Shown piece after piece: positions 53,901-62,036 of a stretch of 64,000 bases of DNA. Both the position numbers and the translations under genes were made by a program. Each line of letters opens with the position of its first letter. Position 1 is the first letter of the stretch. This DNA comes from JAJZXY01 sp046706185 (GTDB taxonomy: Archaea; Thermoplasmatota; Thermoplasmata; Sysuiplasmatales; Sysuiplasmataceae). The notes below the pieces were generated by a model. The model saw only the letters and a list, made by a program, of their open reading frames with translations, did not search any database and was not told the DNA's origin. The stretch covers positions 1-64,000 of the forward strand of contig JBJKPR010000002.1 of NCBI GenBank assembly GCA_046706185.1, given 5' to 3'.

Positions 53901-54312
53901 TCTCTGGAAGTATGACAGGGAAGGGGAGAAACTGAAAGTCTCGGCTGAATGGTACAGAAGCAGGGAAACGGAGCACCTGGTCGGCTACGAGGTCGGCGCG
54001 AACAAAGGAATTGTAGGAAGCGTTGTGATGAACAAGATGCCTGTGCTCATTGCGAACGCAGCAATAGACAACAAGGCGGTTCACATAAGCGGAACCAACG
54101 TCGAGAAATTTGAAAGTGTCCTTGGAATGCCGTTAATAGTCAGCGGGAAACTGCTTGGTGTCCTGACGGTCTACAGGGACCAGCCGCCTCCGTTCACATC
54201 ATCTGAACTTGACATGCTTTCAGGCGTTTCGAATGACATTTCTCTTGTCATGGCGAGGCACAGCCTCGAGGCAGATGGAAAGAAGCACGCCGGCTTGCCC
54301 GGCACAGACTGA
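50944..54312 (+). CDS. Giant array of GAF-like domains without output domain
   Basis: 1122 residues, one frame, no transmembrane segment. I distinguish about seven GAF-like units: ~25-150, 170-297, 318-445, 470-615, 625-775, 795-937 and 950-1107. Units five and seven are closest to the consensus (VTGRIL...EAEIINDY...GVPIRIDVKHKGFLVV; KGIVGSVVMNKMPVLIANAA...GMPLIVSGKLLGVLTV), the others are divergent. No histidine kinase, cyclase, phosphodiesterase, helix-turn-helix or receiver domain is present. GAF domains bind small ligands or form dimers, so the protein may be a multi-input sensor signalling through a partner. It precedes orc1/cdc6 on the same strand by 204 bases. Confidence 0.75.
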   Translation: MSTDRRRTPGSSEIDIAAGMDRIRAAENTSAIESVLNGLRETFSCRSATIHVAAGAGLISLLSVPDASSSGETIPFESEHPVAACARVRDIVFVQGSPESGPWSDMFALPLVSSEATIGVLSLERPLRGREQLASLSRIIAMALTPLLRDEGARAARRFNTPDVIMKTVRNSSPYESTTERLRTLTTTLMNSFALTSVRLYSESDGSPELLLSAGDDIAVEAYVDIEGPLKKGIHAASLRHDPDRRCTMSRNIVPIDSPDEGRIVVVYEMDAARRDTDGVRENVSCAYLALLALAGTENTVSLNWVRAIETMEKVADDVSRSGDDYQGLVLERFLDRLSEMGFIAGYDILPGSEIAGTSTRGDSDGNGHQINSELAMLMSESSETKQPLFDKHASTVVFPVKDDANDTWEIALRLTGRQLLRSERRLWERLGSAFGLLVRGFMLEAKSRRQAEETRKLRSSLSAFQGASASMETADTAGKVVTRLAESLSTITLGEAFGLVKDGDAFTPVLPADDTIRIESAVVESMLSSSIEVAGHVYDVHPDALRGRLPELVGSEVYHGLYAVTISSREGEARGLVLCPGQKSRFLPVTREGELSGLASLADVRMSCISLAEEASLERKKLRKFEELISKISLSEADSHIMASIVEAASVITNSEMSALAILDVEKGRLVSANSNGFDLTDEVRKRWSSGGVTGRILRTLEAEIINDYAFDPDRDSYSIDSLKVRQLAGVPIRIDVKHKGFLVVMNTADGMYSVAHLRTLELLSNIASSAIRAANARDERRRLVSDFDKLQSAELKLYSSRSFSELIELLANEARDIFHASAVLIATDVNNVKRILFSTTQDVAEGDVVYNSGPIGLQFDEQPHTARIVERATLEEEWAKVLETNELLLVRSGLPHNSIVVATVNAEGKAKYATEDIDNFSKLSKIASTALEKTVLLSGINQKLKHIEIMHTIVDALVYGKKEYEIYDSVLPTLVEMCRADLGLLWKYDREGEKLKVSAEWYRSRETEHLVGYEVGANKGIVGSVVMNKMPVLIANAAIDNKAVHISGTNVEKFESVLGMPLIVSGKLLGVLTVYRDQPPPFTSSELDMLSGVSNDISLVMARHSLEADGKKHAGLPGTD

Positions 54313-54516
54313 CTCCTCCGCCTGCCTGAAAATGCACCGATCCCCCCTTATGCTGGGGAGCCGGGCCTTTCGTGTGTATGTTGCTGTTGGAGCACCGCTG
54401 GCAGCGGAGCAAGGCGACACATTCACTGCTTTGCCCGAATGCGCGGGACATACTGGAGAGCACTGGCATTGCAAAGATAATAAAAGATGCCGTGAATAAC
54501 CTTAATCGAACTACAG

Positions 54517-55689
54517 ATGTCTAGCGGTGTATTCAGGGATATATCAAAGCTTTCGTTCGACTACGTCCCGGAGAAGCTCCTCCACAGGGAGGAGCAGTGG
54601 AGAAAGCTTGAAGTGATGTTCGAGCCGGTTGCCCAGGGCGGGTACAGCCAGAACGTCCTTCTTGTGGGCAGCATTGGCACAGGAAAGACAGTTACTTCAA
54701 AGAGGTTCTGCACGGAGCTCTCACTGAACGCAAGAAAGTCGGGCAGAAGTATCGAATGGACCATAGTGAATTGCAGGCAGAGAAACAGCGAGGCGTCGAC
54801 GCTCCTGAAGATGATTAACTACTTCGACCCGAATTTCCCCGACAGGGGATTTTCAGCGCAGGAGCTAAGGAAGGTTCTCAGGAAACATATAGAAAAAAGG
54901 GGAGGTCACTGCATATTCGTCCTGGACGAGGTTGACGCGCTCTTCAGGAGCGGAGCAAGTGATCTGATATACTTCCTCAGCAGACTTCCAGAGGAATCTG
55001 ATTCACTGAAGAACAGAGTGTCGCTGATTCTGATATCGCAGAGGCACGTGTTCGAAATGCTCGACATGTCTGCCCTTTCCACATTCAAACGAACGAACGT
55101 GGTCGAGTTTGGCAAGTACACCAAGGAGCAGCTTTTCGACATAATATCAGCTAGGGCGGACCTGGCGCTTGTCAGCGGCAGTTATGATGATGAGATACTC
55201 GATATGATCGCAGACATTGCCAGCGAGTGGGGCGATGCAAGGTTTGCAATAGAGATGCTTGAAAAGTCAGGCATGATTGCAAACGAGAGAAGCAGCGACA
55301 GGATAAGCACGGAAGAAGTGAGGGCTGCGAAAGCGGCAACCTACGCGTTCGTGACTGAAGAACGGGTGACGGGGCTGAACAGGGACCAGTTGCTTATACT
55401 GCTCGCGACAGCCAGGATGTTGAGGAACAAGGCGTACACCGAGACGTCTGAAGTGGAGAAGAGCTACAGGATTGCGTGCGAAGAGCACAACACGAAGCCG
55501 AGGGCACACACGCAGTTCTATTCCCATGTAAAGGAGCTCGCCGGGCTGGGCCTGCTCGACATAAGGTCCAAGAAGGGAAGCGTTGCCGGAATGACGAACA
55601 TGATCACGATGCTTGACGTCCCGGCTGATGTCATGGTGCAGCAGATAGAACGCCTTCTGGGAGCCGGAAAGAAGCAGAAAATGCGCTGA
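54517..55689 (+). CDS. Orc1/Cdc6 replication initiator
   Basis: 390 residues. AAA+ ATPase that binds origins and loads MCM. Walker A GSIGTGKTVTSK near 51-62, Walker B FVLDEVDALF near 131-140, sensor region ILISQRHVFEMLDMSALSTFKR, and a C-terminal winged helix from about 285 (TAYFV..TG-like AYTETSEVEKSYRIACEEHNTKPRAHTQFYSHVKELAGLGLL). Ordinary length for an archaeal paralogue. The 204-base upstream gap was inspected for origin recognition boxes and AT-rich unwinding sequence; none was obvious. Followed by gcvT 14 bases later. Confidence 0.93.
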   Translation: MSSGVFRDISKLSFDYVPEKLLHREEQWRKLEVMFEPVAQGGYSQNVLLVGSIGTGKTVTSKRFCTELSLNARKSGRSIEWTIVNCRQRNSEASTLLKMINYFDPNFPDRGFSAQELRKVLRKHIEKRGGHCIFVLDEVDALFRSGASDLIYFLSRLPEESDSLKNRVSLILISQRHVFEMLDMSALSTFKRTNVVEFGKYTKEQLFDIISARADLALVSGSYDDEILDMIADIASEWGDARFAIEMLEKSGMIANERSSDRISTEEVRAAKAATYAFVTEERVTGLNRDQLLILLATARMLRNKAYTETSEVEKSYRIACEEHNTKPRAHTQFYSHVKELAGLGLLDIRSKKGSVAGMTNMITMLDVPADVMVQQIERLLGAGKKQKMR

Positions 55690-55703
55690 AGGAGGATCGC
55701 AAA

Positions 55704-56810
55704 ATGCAGAATGCGCTGAAGCAAACACCTGTTTTTGAAGAGCATGTAAGACTCGGCGGGCACATGGTTGACTTCGCAGGATGGGAGATGCCGCTGCACT
55801 ACGGGTCCATAATAGAGGAGCATATGGCTGTGAGGGAAAAGGTCGGGCTGTTCGACGTTTCGCATATGGGTGAGCTCCTTTTTTCTGGCAGGAACGCAGC
55901 GGCTGAGCTCGACAGGCTTTCGACAAACGGAATTGCCGGCACTGATACAGGAGTGTGCACATACACACACCATCTGAACACCGAGGGAAGGATAATAGAC
56001 GATACAATAGCCACGAGAATATCTGACGAGGAGTTCCTTACGGTCCCCAATGCTTCCAAGACGGAGGAGGTGCTCCGTTGGGTCGGAGGCAATGCAGGCT
56101 GCGAAGTCAGGGATGTGAGCGAAGAAGTATGTTGTTTTGCGCTGCAGGGACCGTCGGCAGTACATGTTATGCACAAGATCGCACCTGATGCCACTGAACT
56201 GAAGAGCTTCAGGGGAATGTTTGCCGGAAAAGGGAATGGAAGCTTCATCGAGAGGCTCAAGCAGGGAAACATATACATTTCAAGGACAGGCTACACTGGC
56301 GAGGATGGTTTTGAGTTCTTCCTGCACAGGAACATCGGACCGCAGACGTGGAGAAGGCTGATGGAAGCCGGGGGAGAATACGGCATCAGGCCGGTAGGGC
56401 TCGGGGCAAGGGATTCTCTCAGGCTCGAGAAATGCTATCTGCTGTCGGGGACTGACTTCGACGGCAAGCAGTCGACGCTTGAGACAGGTTACGGCTGGAT
56501 TATCAACTGGGATCACGAGTTCATAGGAAAGGACGCAATGCTCAGGCAGAAGAACGACGGGGGCTACGCCAGGCTGGCTAGCTTCATGACGGATGGCAAG
56601 GTGATACCAAGGCACGGGGACAAGGTGGAAGGAGAGGCTGGAGAGGGGTACATAACAAGCGGGGGCTATTCACCCGTGCTGGGAAAGGCAATAGCGATGG
56701 GCTACATGAGGCCATGGCCAAAGACAGGAGACAGAATTGGAATCGGGGTGCGAGGCAGAAAAGTGGAGGGGACAGTTGTCAAGCCCCCGTTTGTCAGGGC
56801 AAGGAAATAG
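55704..56810 (+). CDS. gcvT: Glycine-cleavage T protein (aminomethyltransferase)
   Basis: 368 residues. Transfers the methylene group from aminomethyl-lipoyl-H protein to tetrahydrofolate. Seen: LGGHMVDFAGWEMPLHYGSIIEEHMAVREKVGLFDVSHMGE, CFALQGPSA, YISRTGYTGEDGFEFF, and GARDSLRLEKCYLLSG with the expected acidic residue. GGAGGAT lies 7 bases upstream of the ATG. The other glycine-cleavage genes (gcvH, gcvP) are not in the window. Confidence 0.94.
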   Translation: MQNALKQTPVFEEHVRLGGHMVDFAGWEMPLHYGSIIEEHMAVREKVGLFDVSHMGELLFSGRNAAAELDRLSTNGIAGTDTGVCTYTHHLNTEGRIIDDTIATRISDEEFLTVPNASKTEEVLRWVGGNAGCEVRDVSEEVCCFALQGPSAVHVMHKIAPDATELKSFRGMFAGKGNGSFIERLKQGNIYISRTGYTGEDGFEFFLHRNIGPQTWRRLMEAGGEYGIRPVGLGARDSLRLEKCYLLSGTDFDGKQSTLETGYGWIINWDHEFIGKDAMLRQKNDGGYARLASFMTDGKVIPRHGDKVEGEAGEGYITSGGYSPVLGKAIAMGYMRPWPKTGDRIGIGVRGRKVEGTVVKPPFVRARK

Positions 56811-56813
56811 TGC

Positions 56814-58100
56814 TCAGGGGTATATCCTGGAGGGCGTCCTTGGAAAAGGAGTGGCGTCACGTATGTGCTCCAGCCTGCACAGCCATCTGAGGACCCTTTC
56901 GATTCCAAGTCCAAAGCCCGAATGGGGGACGGAACCGTATTTTCTCAGGTCTAGGTACCACCTGTATGGCTCGGTGGGAATATTCTGCGCCTCAAGTCTC
57001 TGGACAAGCTTGCTGAAGTCCGTTTCCCTTTCGCTTCCGCCTATTATCTCTCCGAAACCCTCAGGTGCAAGGAGGTCTGCACACTTGTATGTCCTCACAT
57101 CCTCCTCGTTGTCCTTCATGTAGAATGCCTTAAGCATCTTCGGGTAGCTCGTGACGAAGAGTGGTTTCTCCAGCCCTTCTGTCAGCAAGCGCTCCTCCTC
57201 TGTTCCCAGGTCGTCCCCCCATGCAAGTTCCTTACCGCTGCCCTGCAGTGCCTCAATTGCCTTTGAGTAGGTCATTCGCTCGAAGGGCGGCTCAATGGCC
57301 CTGAGCGTGTCGGGTTTTCTTCCAAGCAGCTCTATTTCATCCTTCCTTCTTTCTGCGACGGCGGAAGCTATCGCGCTGACGAGCTCCTCCTGTATCTTCA
57401 TGTTGCCGTCGTTGTCGACCCATGCCTCCTCGGCCTCCAGATGCCAGTATTCAGTAAGGTGTCTTGGCGTCCTGGATTTTTCTGCCCTGAATGAAGGGGT
57501 CACCGCGAATACCTTTTCGAGGGTTGCGGAAATTGCTTCCAGATACATCTGGGCACTCTGGCTCAGGTAGGCTTCCTGGCCGAAGTACTTCAGCGAGAAA
57601 AGGGTGGTTCCACCCTCGCACGCGTTTGTTGTGAGTATCGGAGGAGTAACTTCAAAGAATTCATTCTGCCTGAACCATTCCCTCGCCCCCTGCAGGACCG
57701 TTTCCTTCACCTTCATCACTGCCGTCTGTTCCCTCGACCTTATCCAGAGGTGCCTGTTGTCCAGCAGAAATGGTTCGCTCTGATTTGCGGTAATGGGGAA
57801 TGGTTCGGCGAAGGAGACGACGTGAAAACTTGTGGCCCTCAGTTCATACCCTCCGGGGGCCCTCTCGTCCTTCTTCAGCCTGCCCCTGCACTCGACGGAG
57901 GACTCTATAAGCGCCCTTCCGGCTTCGTCGAACTCACTGCCCTGGACTTCCGACTTCTTGACAGTGCACTGCATTATGCCCGTCTGATCCCTGATCACTG
58001 CGAAGACTATGGAGCCGCTGCTCCTCGTCCTGTAGATCCATCCCCTAATCGAATACTCCGAGCCCTCCTGCCCGGAGCTGATTACTTCGGATATGTGCAT
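56814..58100 (-). CDS. asnS: Asparaginyl-tRNA synthetase
   Basis: 428 residues from ATG 58100. Class IIb synthetase with an N-terminal OB fold (SIRGWIYRTRSSGSIVFAVIRDQTG) and catalytic motifs: motif 2 FRAEKSRTPRHLTEYWHLEAE and motif 3 SVPHSGFGLGIERVLRWLC. GGSERETDFSKL and YLDLRKYGSVPH mark AsnRS rather than AspRS. A TATA element TTATTATATG lies about 50 bases upstream on the minus strand. Convergent with gcvT, 3 bases apart. Confidence 0.93.
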   Translation of the reverse strand: MHISEVISSGQEGSEYSIRGWIYRTRSSGSIVFAVIRDQTGIMQCTVKKSEVQGSEFDEAGRALIESSVECRGRLKKDERAPGGYELRATSFHVVSFAEPFPITANQSEPFLLDNRHLWIRSREQTAVMKVKETVLQGAREWFRQNEFFEVTPPILTTNACEGGTTLFSLKYFGQEAYLSQSAQMYLEAISATLEKVFAVTPSFRAEKSRTPRHLTEYWHLEAEEAWVDNDGNMKIQEELVSAIASAVAERRKDEIELLGRKPDTLRAIEPPFERMTYSKAIEALQGSGKELAWGDDLGTEEERLLTEGLEKPLFVTSYPKMLKAFYMKDNEEDVRTYKCADLLAPEGFGEIIGGSERETDFSKLVQRLEAQNIPTEPYRWYLDLRKYGSVPHSGFGLGIERVLRWLCRLEHIRDATPFPRTPSRIYP

Positions 58101-58146
58101 TGGATCGCGTGCCAAGATCCTTCACTTCATGGTTTAGATGCAGTTC

Positions 58147-58156
58147 ATATAATAAA
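58147..58156 (-). promoter_or_regulatory. TATA box upstream of asnS
   Basis: Minus-strand TTATTATATG about 52 bases before the ATG at 58100. Confidence 0.5.
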
Positions 58157-58266
58157 AGGTGGGGTAAGGCCTTCTGTGAGTGCAGGCAGACTTCACTGAC
58201 AGATTTTTGCAGTTGCTCCGTTTACATCGAGAAGCTTTATTAGCAGGATGATTTTAGACGGTCTCA

Positions 58267-59244
58267 ATGCAGGACGCGGGAGCCAGGAAGATGCACATTA
58301 CGAAGTCCACAGCGGTGATAATAGTCCTGCTGATTGTGGGGGCTGCGCTCGTCAGCTATTCTGCCTACGGGTATGTCACAGCCTCAAGGGCAACACCGCC
58401 CATGACGGTGCAGTCGGGCGATTCAGTATATGTCAACTACACCGGCCAGTACACCAACCATCTCATCTTCGATACCTCGGTCCTCTCAGTTGCAATGAAC
58501 AACGCAACATATCCCAAAGCGCCTAGTTTCACATGGCGCGGTGCATCCGGCTACAAGCCGCTTCAGGTTTCGAGCGTAGGCAGCGGTCAGGTCGTCAGGG
58601 GGTTCGACCAGGCGCTTATAGGCATGACGGTCAACCAGACAAAGACCGTTGTAATACCGCCTGCCGACGGATATGGCCCGCTGAACAGCTCGCTGTTCAG
58701 CTATCTTCCCCTATACCAGAACGTGAGCATGCTTCACACTGTAACAATGGCGACATTCCAGTCGGACTTCGGAGAGGCTCCGTCACTGGGGCTGGTGGTT
58801 AGGGATCCATTCTGGGGCTGGAACCTGCAGGTCCTTGACACCGGGAACGGGACTGCCACTTACCAGTACCAGCCGACAGCGGGAATGGTCGTCTACCCAT
58901 ATACGCTGAATTCGACCACAATCTCGGGCATTACAGGCTTTCCAGTCGAAGTCGTGTCAGTGAACAGCGCTGCGAACAACGGCACCGGGTGGATAGAATT
59001 GCATAACAATATTTCAGCTTCAATGGTGAAGACGGTAGGCGGAAAGGACCCCTCCGGCTCCCACTTCATAATATGGGCAGTGAACCAGAACGGAACCGCC
59101 ACCCTCAACTTCAATCAGCCAGTTGTCGGACGTTATCTTATTTTCACCATCACGGTAACATACATAAGCAACCCGGCGACAGGCGCGAAGACGGGAATAC
59201 CAGGGTATGCTGTTTACGCACTGGAGTCCAGGACGGCCCGGTAG
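58267..59244 (+). CDS. Membrane-anchored extracellular FKBP-type peptidyl-prolyl isomerase
   Basis: 325 residues. After a short cytoplasmic start there is one hydrophobic segment at ~13-38 (signal or anchor). The FKBP part begins GDSVYVNYTGQYTNHLIFDTSV and continues VVRGFDQALIGMTVNQTKTVVIPPADGYGP, which includes the conserved Tyr, Phe-Asp and the G-F-x-x-A-L-x-G-M block. A larger insert and C-terminal beta domain (~150-320) extend it, as in SlyD/Trigger-like archaeal FKBPs. Many N-x-S/T sequons suit an outside location. Folding helper for exported proteins. CTTTATTAG at 58234-58242 is 29 bases upstream of the ATG. Confidence 0.85.
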   Translation: MQDAGARKMHITKSTAVIIVLLIVGAALVSYSAYGYVTASRATPPMTVQSGDSVYVNYTGQYTNHLIFDTSVLSVAMNNATYPKAPSFTWRGASGYKPLQVSSVGSGQVVRGFDQALIGMTVNQTKTVVIPPADGYGPLNSSLFSYLPLYQNVSMLHTVTMATFQSDFGEAPSLGLVVRDPFWGWNLQVLDTGNGTATYQYQPTAGMVVYPYTLNSTTISGITGFPVEVVSVNSAANNGTGWIELHNNISASMVKTVGGKDPSGSHFIIWAVNQNGTATLNFNQPVVGRYLIFTITVTYISNPATGAKTGIPGYAVYALESRTAR

Positions 59245-60275
59245 ACAGACTCTATCCTGCCTACCACGCTTTCCCACGAGAATTCAGCTGCCCTCTTTCT
59301 TGCAGCCGCACCCCTGCTTGCAACCATACCATCGTCTTTCCAGTAGGCACTCATTGCATCTGCAAGCCCACTTGCATCACCCCTCCTGACCACGGTCCCG
59401 CCGTCACCGATCACTTCAGGAAGACCGCCGGCATCCGTTGATATCACTGGTTTTGAGTGGCTCATCGCCTCGAGGGCCACCAGCCCGAATGCCTCATGGA
59501 CGGAGGGAACTACCATGAACGTGCATGAAGCGAGCAGCCTTTCCTTTTCATCCTCATCCACCCGGCCAAGGACCTCGAGCTTTCCTTTCGCTTCCCTCCT
59601 TTTCAGCCATTCAATCATCGGCCCGTTGCCCGCAACCTTCAGCGGGATACCTGCCAGAGCCGATGCTTTCACCAGGGATGCAACCCCCTTTGTAGGAACA
59701 AGCCGCCCCAGGAATAGTGCGAACCGTTCATCGGTGGTCCTGCAGTTATGCATATCGATGCCGTTGTAGCACGTGGACGTCCTGGAAGGACTGATGCCTT
59801 TTCTCTCCAGCTGTCCTTTTACGAAGTTCGAAACAGCCAGAACATGGTCAATGTTTCTGAGCTTCCTTACATAGAAGGCATCGTTGAGAATACTCAGAAA
59901 GTGGAGTGCACCCGTGCCCTCTCCGTAGAGGTTGTGGAATGTCATGACCCTGGGCTTTCTTGAACCGAAGAAAGCCCTGTTGTAACTGTTCGACCACCTG
60001 TAGTGGTAGTCCACCACATCAGGGTCAGCCGACTCGATGGCCTCCTCTATCCCGCTGCTGTTGACAAAGGGGGGGTTGTATTTTGAGAAATACCTGCTCG
60101 GAAGCCTCACCACCCTCGCTCCGTGAATTGTTTCCTCCTCCTCAGTTCCAGGCAGCCTGGAAGTGATGACAGTAATGCTGTGCTTCCCGGAAAGTCGAGA
60201 GGATACCGCGGCTATTCTCTTCTCAATCCCTCCGTTGTACGGCAGATAGAACGGGTTCAGTTCAAGAATCTTCAC
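59214..60275 (-). CDS. GT4-family glycosyltransferase
   Basis: 353 residues. GT-B fold: KILELNPFYLPYNGGIEKRI at the start, ALFLGRLVPTKGVASLVKA, and the E-x7-E nucleotide-sugar motif in SVHEAFGLVALEAMSHSKPVISTDAGGLPEVI. The start is set at GTG 60275, which overlaps the stop of the DedA-like gene (GTGA) behind GGGGGAGGTGA; the longer frame would lie within that gene. The 3' end overlaps the convergent FKBP gene by 31 bases. Likely adds a sugar to a lipid or glycan at the membrane. Confidence 0.9.
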   Translation of the reverse strand: MKILELNPFYLPYNGGIEKRIAAVSSRLSGKHSITVITSRLPGTEEEETIHGARVVRLPSRYFSKYNPPFVNSSGIEEAIESADPDVVDYHYRWSNSYNRAFFGSRKPRVMTFHNLYGEGTGALHFLSILNDAFYVRKLRNIDHVLAVSNFVKGQLERKGISPSRTSTCYNGIDMHNCRTTDERFALFLGRLVPTKGVASLVKASALAGIPLKVAGNGPMIEWLKRREAKGKLEVLGRVDEDEKERLLASCTFMVVPSVHEAFGLVALEAMSHSKPVISTDAGGLPEVIGDGGTVVRRGDASGLADAMSAYWKDDGMVASRGAAARKRAAEFSWESVVGRIESVYRAVLDSSA

Positions 60276-60874
60276 CTTCTCACCTCCCCCGGTGGCACTG
60301 GCCTCATTCTCCTTTTCCTGTATGCAGACATGAGGTAGCTTGCACAAATCAGGGCAAGGACAGTGATGATCGTGACTATCTCTGCAAGCATCTCATTTGA
60401 AAAAAGCGAGAGAAGATAAGATGCCATGATGATAATGAGGCCGTACTTCACCGCGCCACCTGCAAAATTGTAGACAACGCTTCTGCCGTAAGGCCAGTCG
60501 CAGGTCGCCATGAAGGCACCGAGAAATGGTATGATTGGCGCCACCCTGTTGACAAGTATGACCTTCTCATCCCTTACAATCAGGAACTTGGAGTAGTCTA
60601 CGATCCTCCTCCGCATCCACTGGGGAAGCGCGTACCTTCTGACAAGGAGGTAGAGAGTTGTCACACCGCAGAACTCGGCGGCGCTCAGTGTTGCCACCAT
60701 GAGCACACCGAAGAGGGGGACAGGGTGTGCCAGGAAGATGATGACAGTGAAAAGCTCAGGAAGCGTGGGAAGAACGGTCGCATCAAAATAGAATATTATG
60801 AAGAGTGCTGCCAGAAGACCGAATATGCCAAGAGGGCCGAAAATGCCGTAAACAAGTGAGCCTATCGAAAGCAT
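60272..60874 (-). CDS. DedA/VTT-domain membrane protein
   Basis: 200 residues, about five hydrophobic segments. LPTLPELFTVIIFLAHP, EFCGVTTLYLLVRRYALP, then VNRVAPIIPFLGAFMATCDWPYGRSVVYNFAGGAVKYGLII fit the DedA/VTT family of lipid scramblase or flippase-like proteins. It is encoded between two glycosyltransferases in one operon, starting one base after the upstream stop and overlapping the downstream start. A role in flipping or supplying the lipid acceptor used by the transferases is an inference. Confidence 0.75.
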   Translation of the reverse strand: MLSIGSLVYGIFGPLGIFGLLAALFIIFYFDATVLPTLPELFTVIIFLAHPVPLFGVLMVATLSAAEFCGVTTLYLLVRRYALPQWMRRRIVDYSKFLIVRDEKVILVNRVAPIIPFLGAFMATCDWPYGRSVVYNFAGGAVKYGLIIIMASYLLSLFSNEMLAEIVTIITVLALICASYLMSAYRKRRMRPVPPGEVRR

Positions 60875-60875
60875 G

Positions 60876-62036
60876 TCATTGCCCGTTGATGTGCATGTCC
60901 GTTATCCTTGAATATAGCTCGCTGAGTGACCTGGCTGTCCTCTCCTTGGAGTAGCGCTCCGCGGTCATGCGTGCATTCTTCCTTATACGGGTGTCCGAAG
61001 AAAGTGCCCTGTCTATTGTTTCCGCCATGTTATCCTGGAACTCGTTGAAAAGGAAGCCGTTCTCCCCGTCAACTATGAAGTCTGTGATCGCCCTGTAGTT
61101 TATGCTCACAACGGGTTTGCCGCACGACATTGCCTCCAGCATGGAGAGCCCCTGCGTTTCGAACTTCGAGGCGCTGATGAATGCGTCCGCAGCTGCGTAG
61201 TAGTCGACAAGCCGGCTGTCCGGAACAAAGCCTGTGAAGATGACCCTTTCCTGCAGCCCGAGGGAATGGACAAGCTGTTCCAGGTGCTTCCTCGCGGGTC
61301 CTTCGCCAACAATCATGAACCTGGCAGACCTGTCCCCGACCCTGCTGAGGTTACGTATAATCGAATCTATATTCTTCTCAAAGGCAACCCTTCCCACATA
61401 GAGTATCAGCGGAGAACTCCCTATTCCGTATCTTTCCCTGATGGCCGTGTCGCTGCTGACGGGCCTGAAACGGTTTGTGTCAACACCCGTGGGGATCACC
61501 GCTGTGTACGGCATTCTGGGCGCCATCCTGACCAGCTCCTCGAGTATGGGGCGGGTCGGGACAACGACAGCATCCAGCCTGTTCAGAAAGAACCGCATAT
61601 ACCGAAGAGTAAGATTGACCAGCGTATTTGTTGGAAGGGGAAAGGGATTGTAGAAGTCTGCGGCCTCATGCATCATTGTGTGATATGTGGTGGCCACGGG
61701 CACGCCGAAGTGTCTTCCGGCTGAAAGACCCTTCATGCCCATGAATGTCATGCCGTGTGTGTGAATCAGGTCGACACCAAGCTTCCTCAATATCCTGTTC
61801 TTGTTGGATGGCAGGAAGGCATTCCTGTACTGGGGGTAGTGCCTGAACCTGAAGGACCTGAAATAGAATGTGCCGCCCTTGGTGATGTCCTGCACCCTCT
61901 CACCCTTGGAGGGTTCGGGCGCGAATATGAACACTTCATGGCCTATGCGCTCCAGCTCTCTGGAAACAGTCGAAAGAGAGGTGACGACACCATCTACAGC
62001 TGGGTAGTAGGAGTCGGTGAACATTGCTATCTTCAT
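60876..62036 (-). CDS. GT4-family glycosyltransferase, glycolipid synthase-like
   Basis: 386 residues. MKIAMFTDSYYPAVDGVVTSLSTVSRELERIGHEVFIFAPE is the standard opening of glycosyl-diacylglycerol and PimB-like transferases; IPTGVDTNRFRP, ILYVGRVAFEKNIDSIIRNL and the E-x7-E in SKFETQGLSMLEAMSCGKPVVS follow. It probably moves glucose or another hexose from a nucleotide sugar to a membrane lipid. A CATAATAG element at 62058-62065 (minus strand) is about 26 bases upstream, consistent with a leaderless first gene of the GT4-DedA-GT4 operon. Confidence 0.9.
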   Translation of the reverse strand: MKIAMFTDSYYPAVDGVVTSLSTVSRELERIGHEVFIFAPEPSKGERVQDITKGGTFYFRSFRFRHYPQYRNAFLPSNKNRILRKLGVDLIHTHGMTFMGMKGLSAGRHFGVPVATTYHTMMHEAADFYNPFPLPTNTLVNLTLRYMRFFLNRLDAVVVPTRPILEELVRMAPRMPYTAVIPTGVDTNRFRPVSSDTAIRERYGIGSSPLILYVGRVAFEKNIDSIIRNLSRVGDRSARFMIVGEGPARKHLEQLVHSLGLQERVIFTGFVPDSRLVDYYAAADAFISASKFETQGLSMLEAMSCGKPVVSINYRAITDFIVDGENGFLFNEFQDNMAETIDRALSSDTRIRKNARMTAERYSKERTARSLSELYSRITDMHINGQ

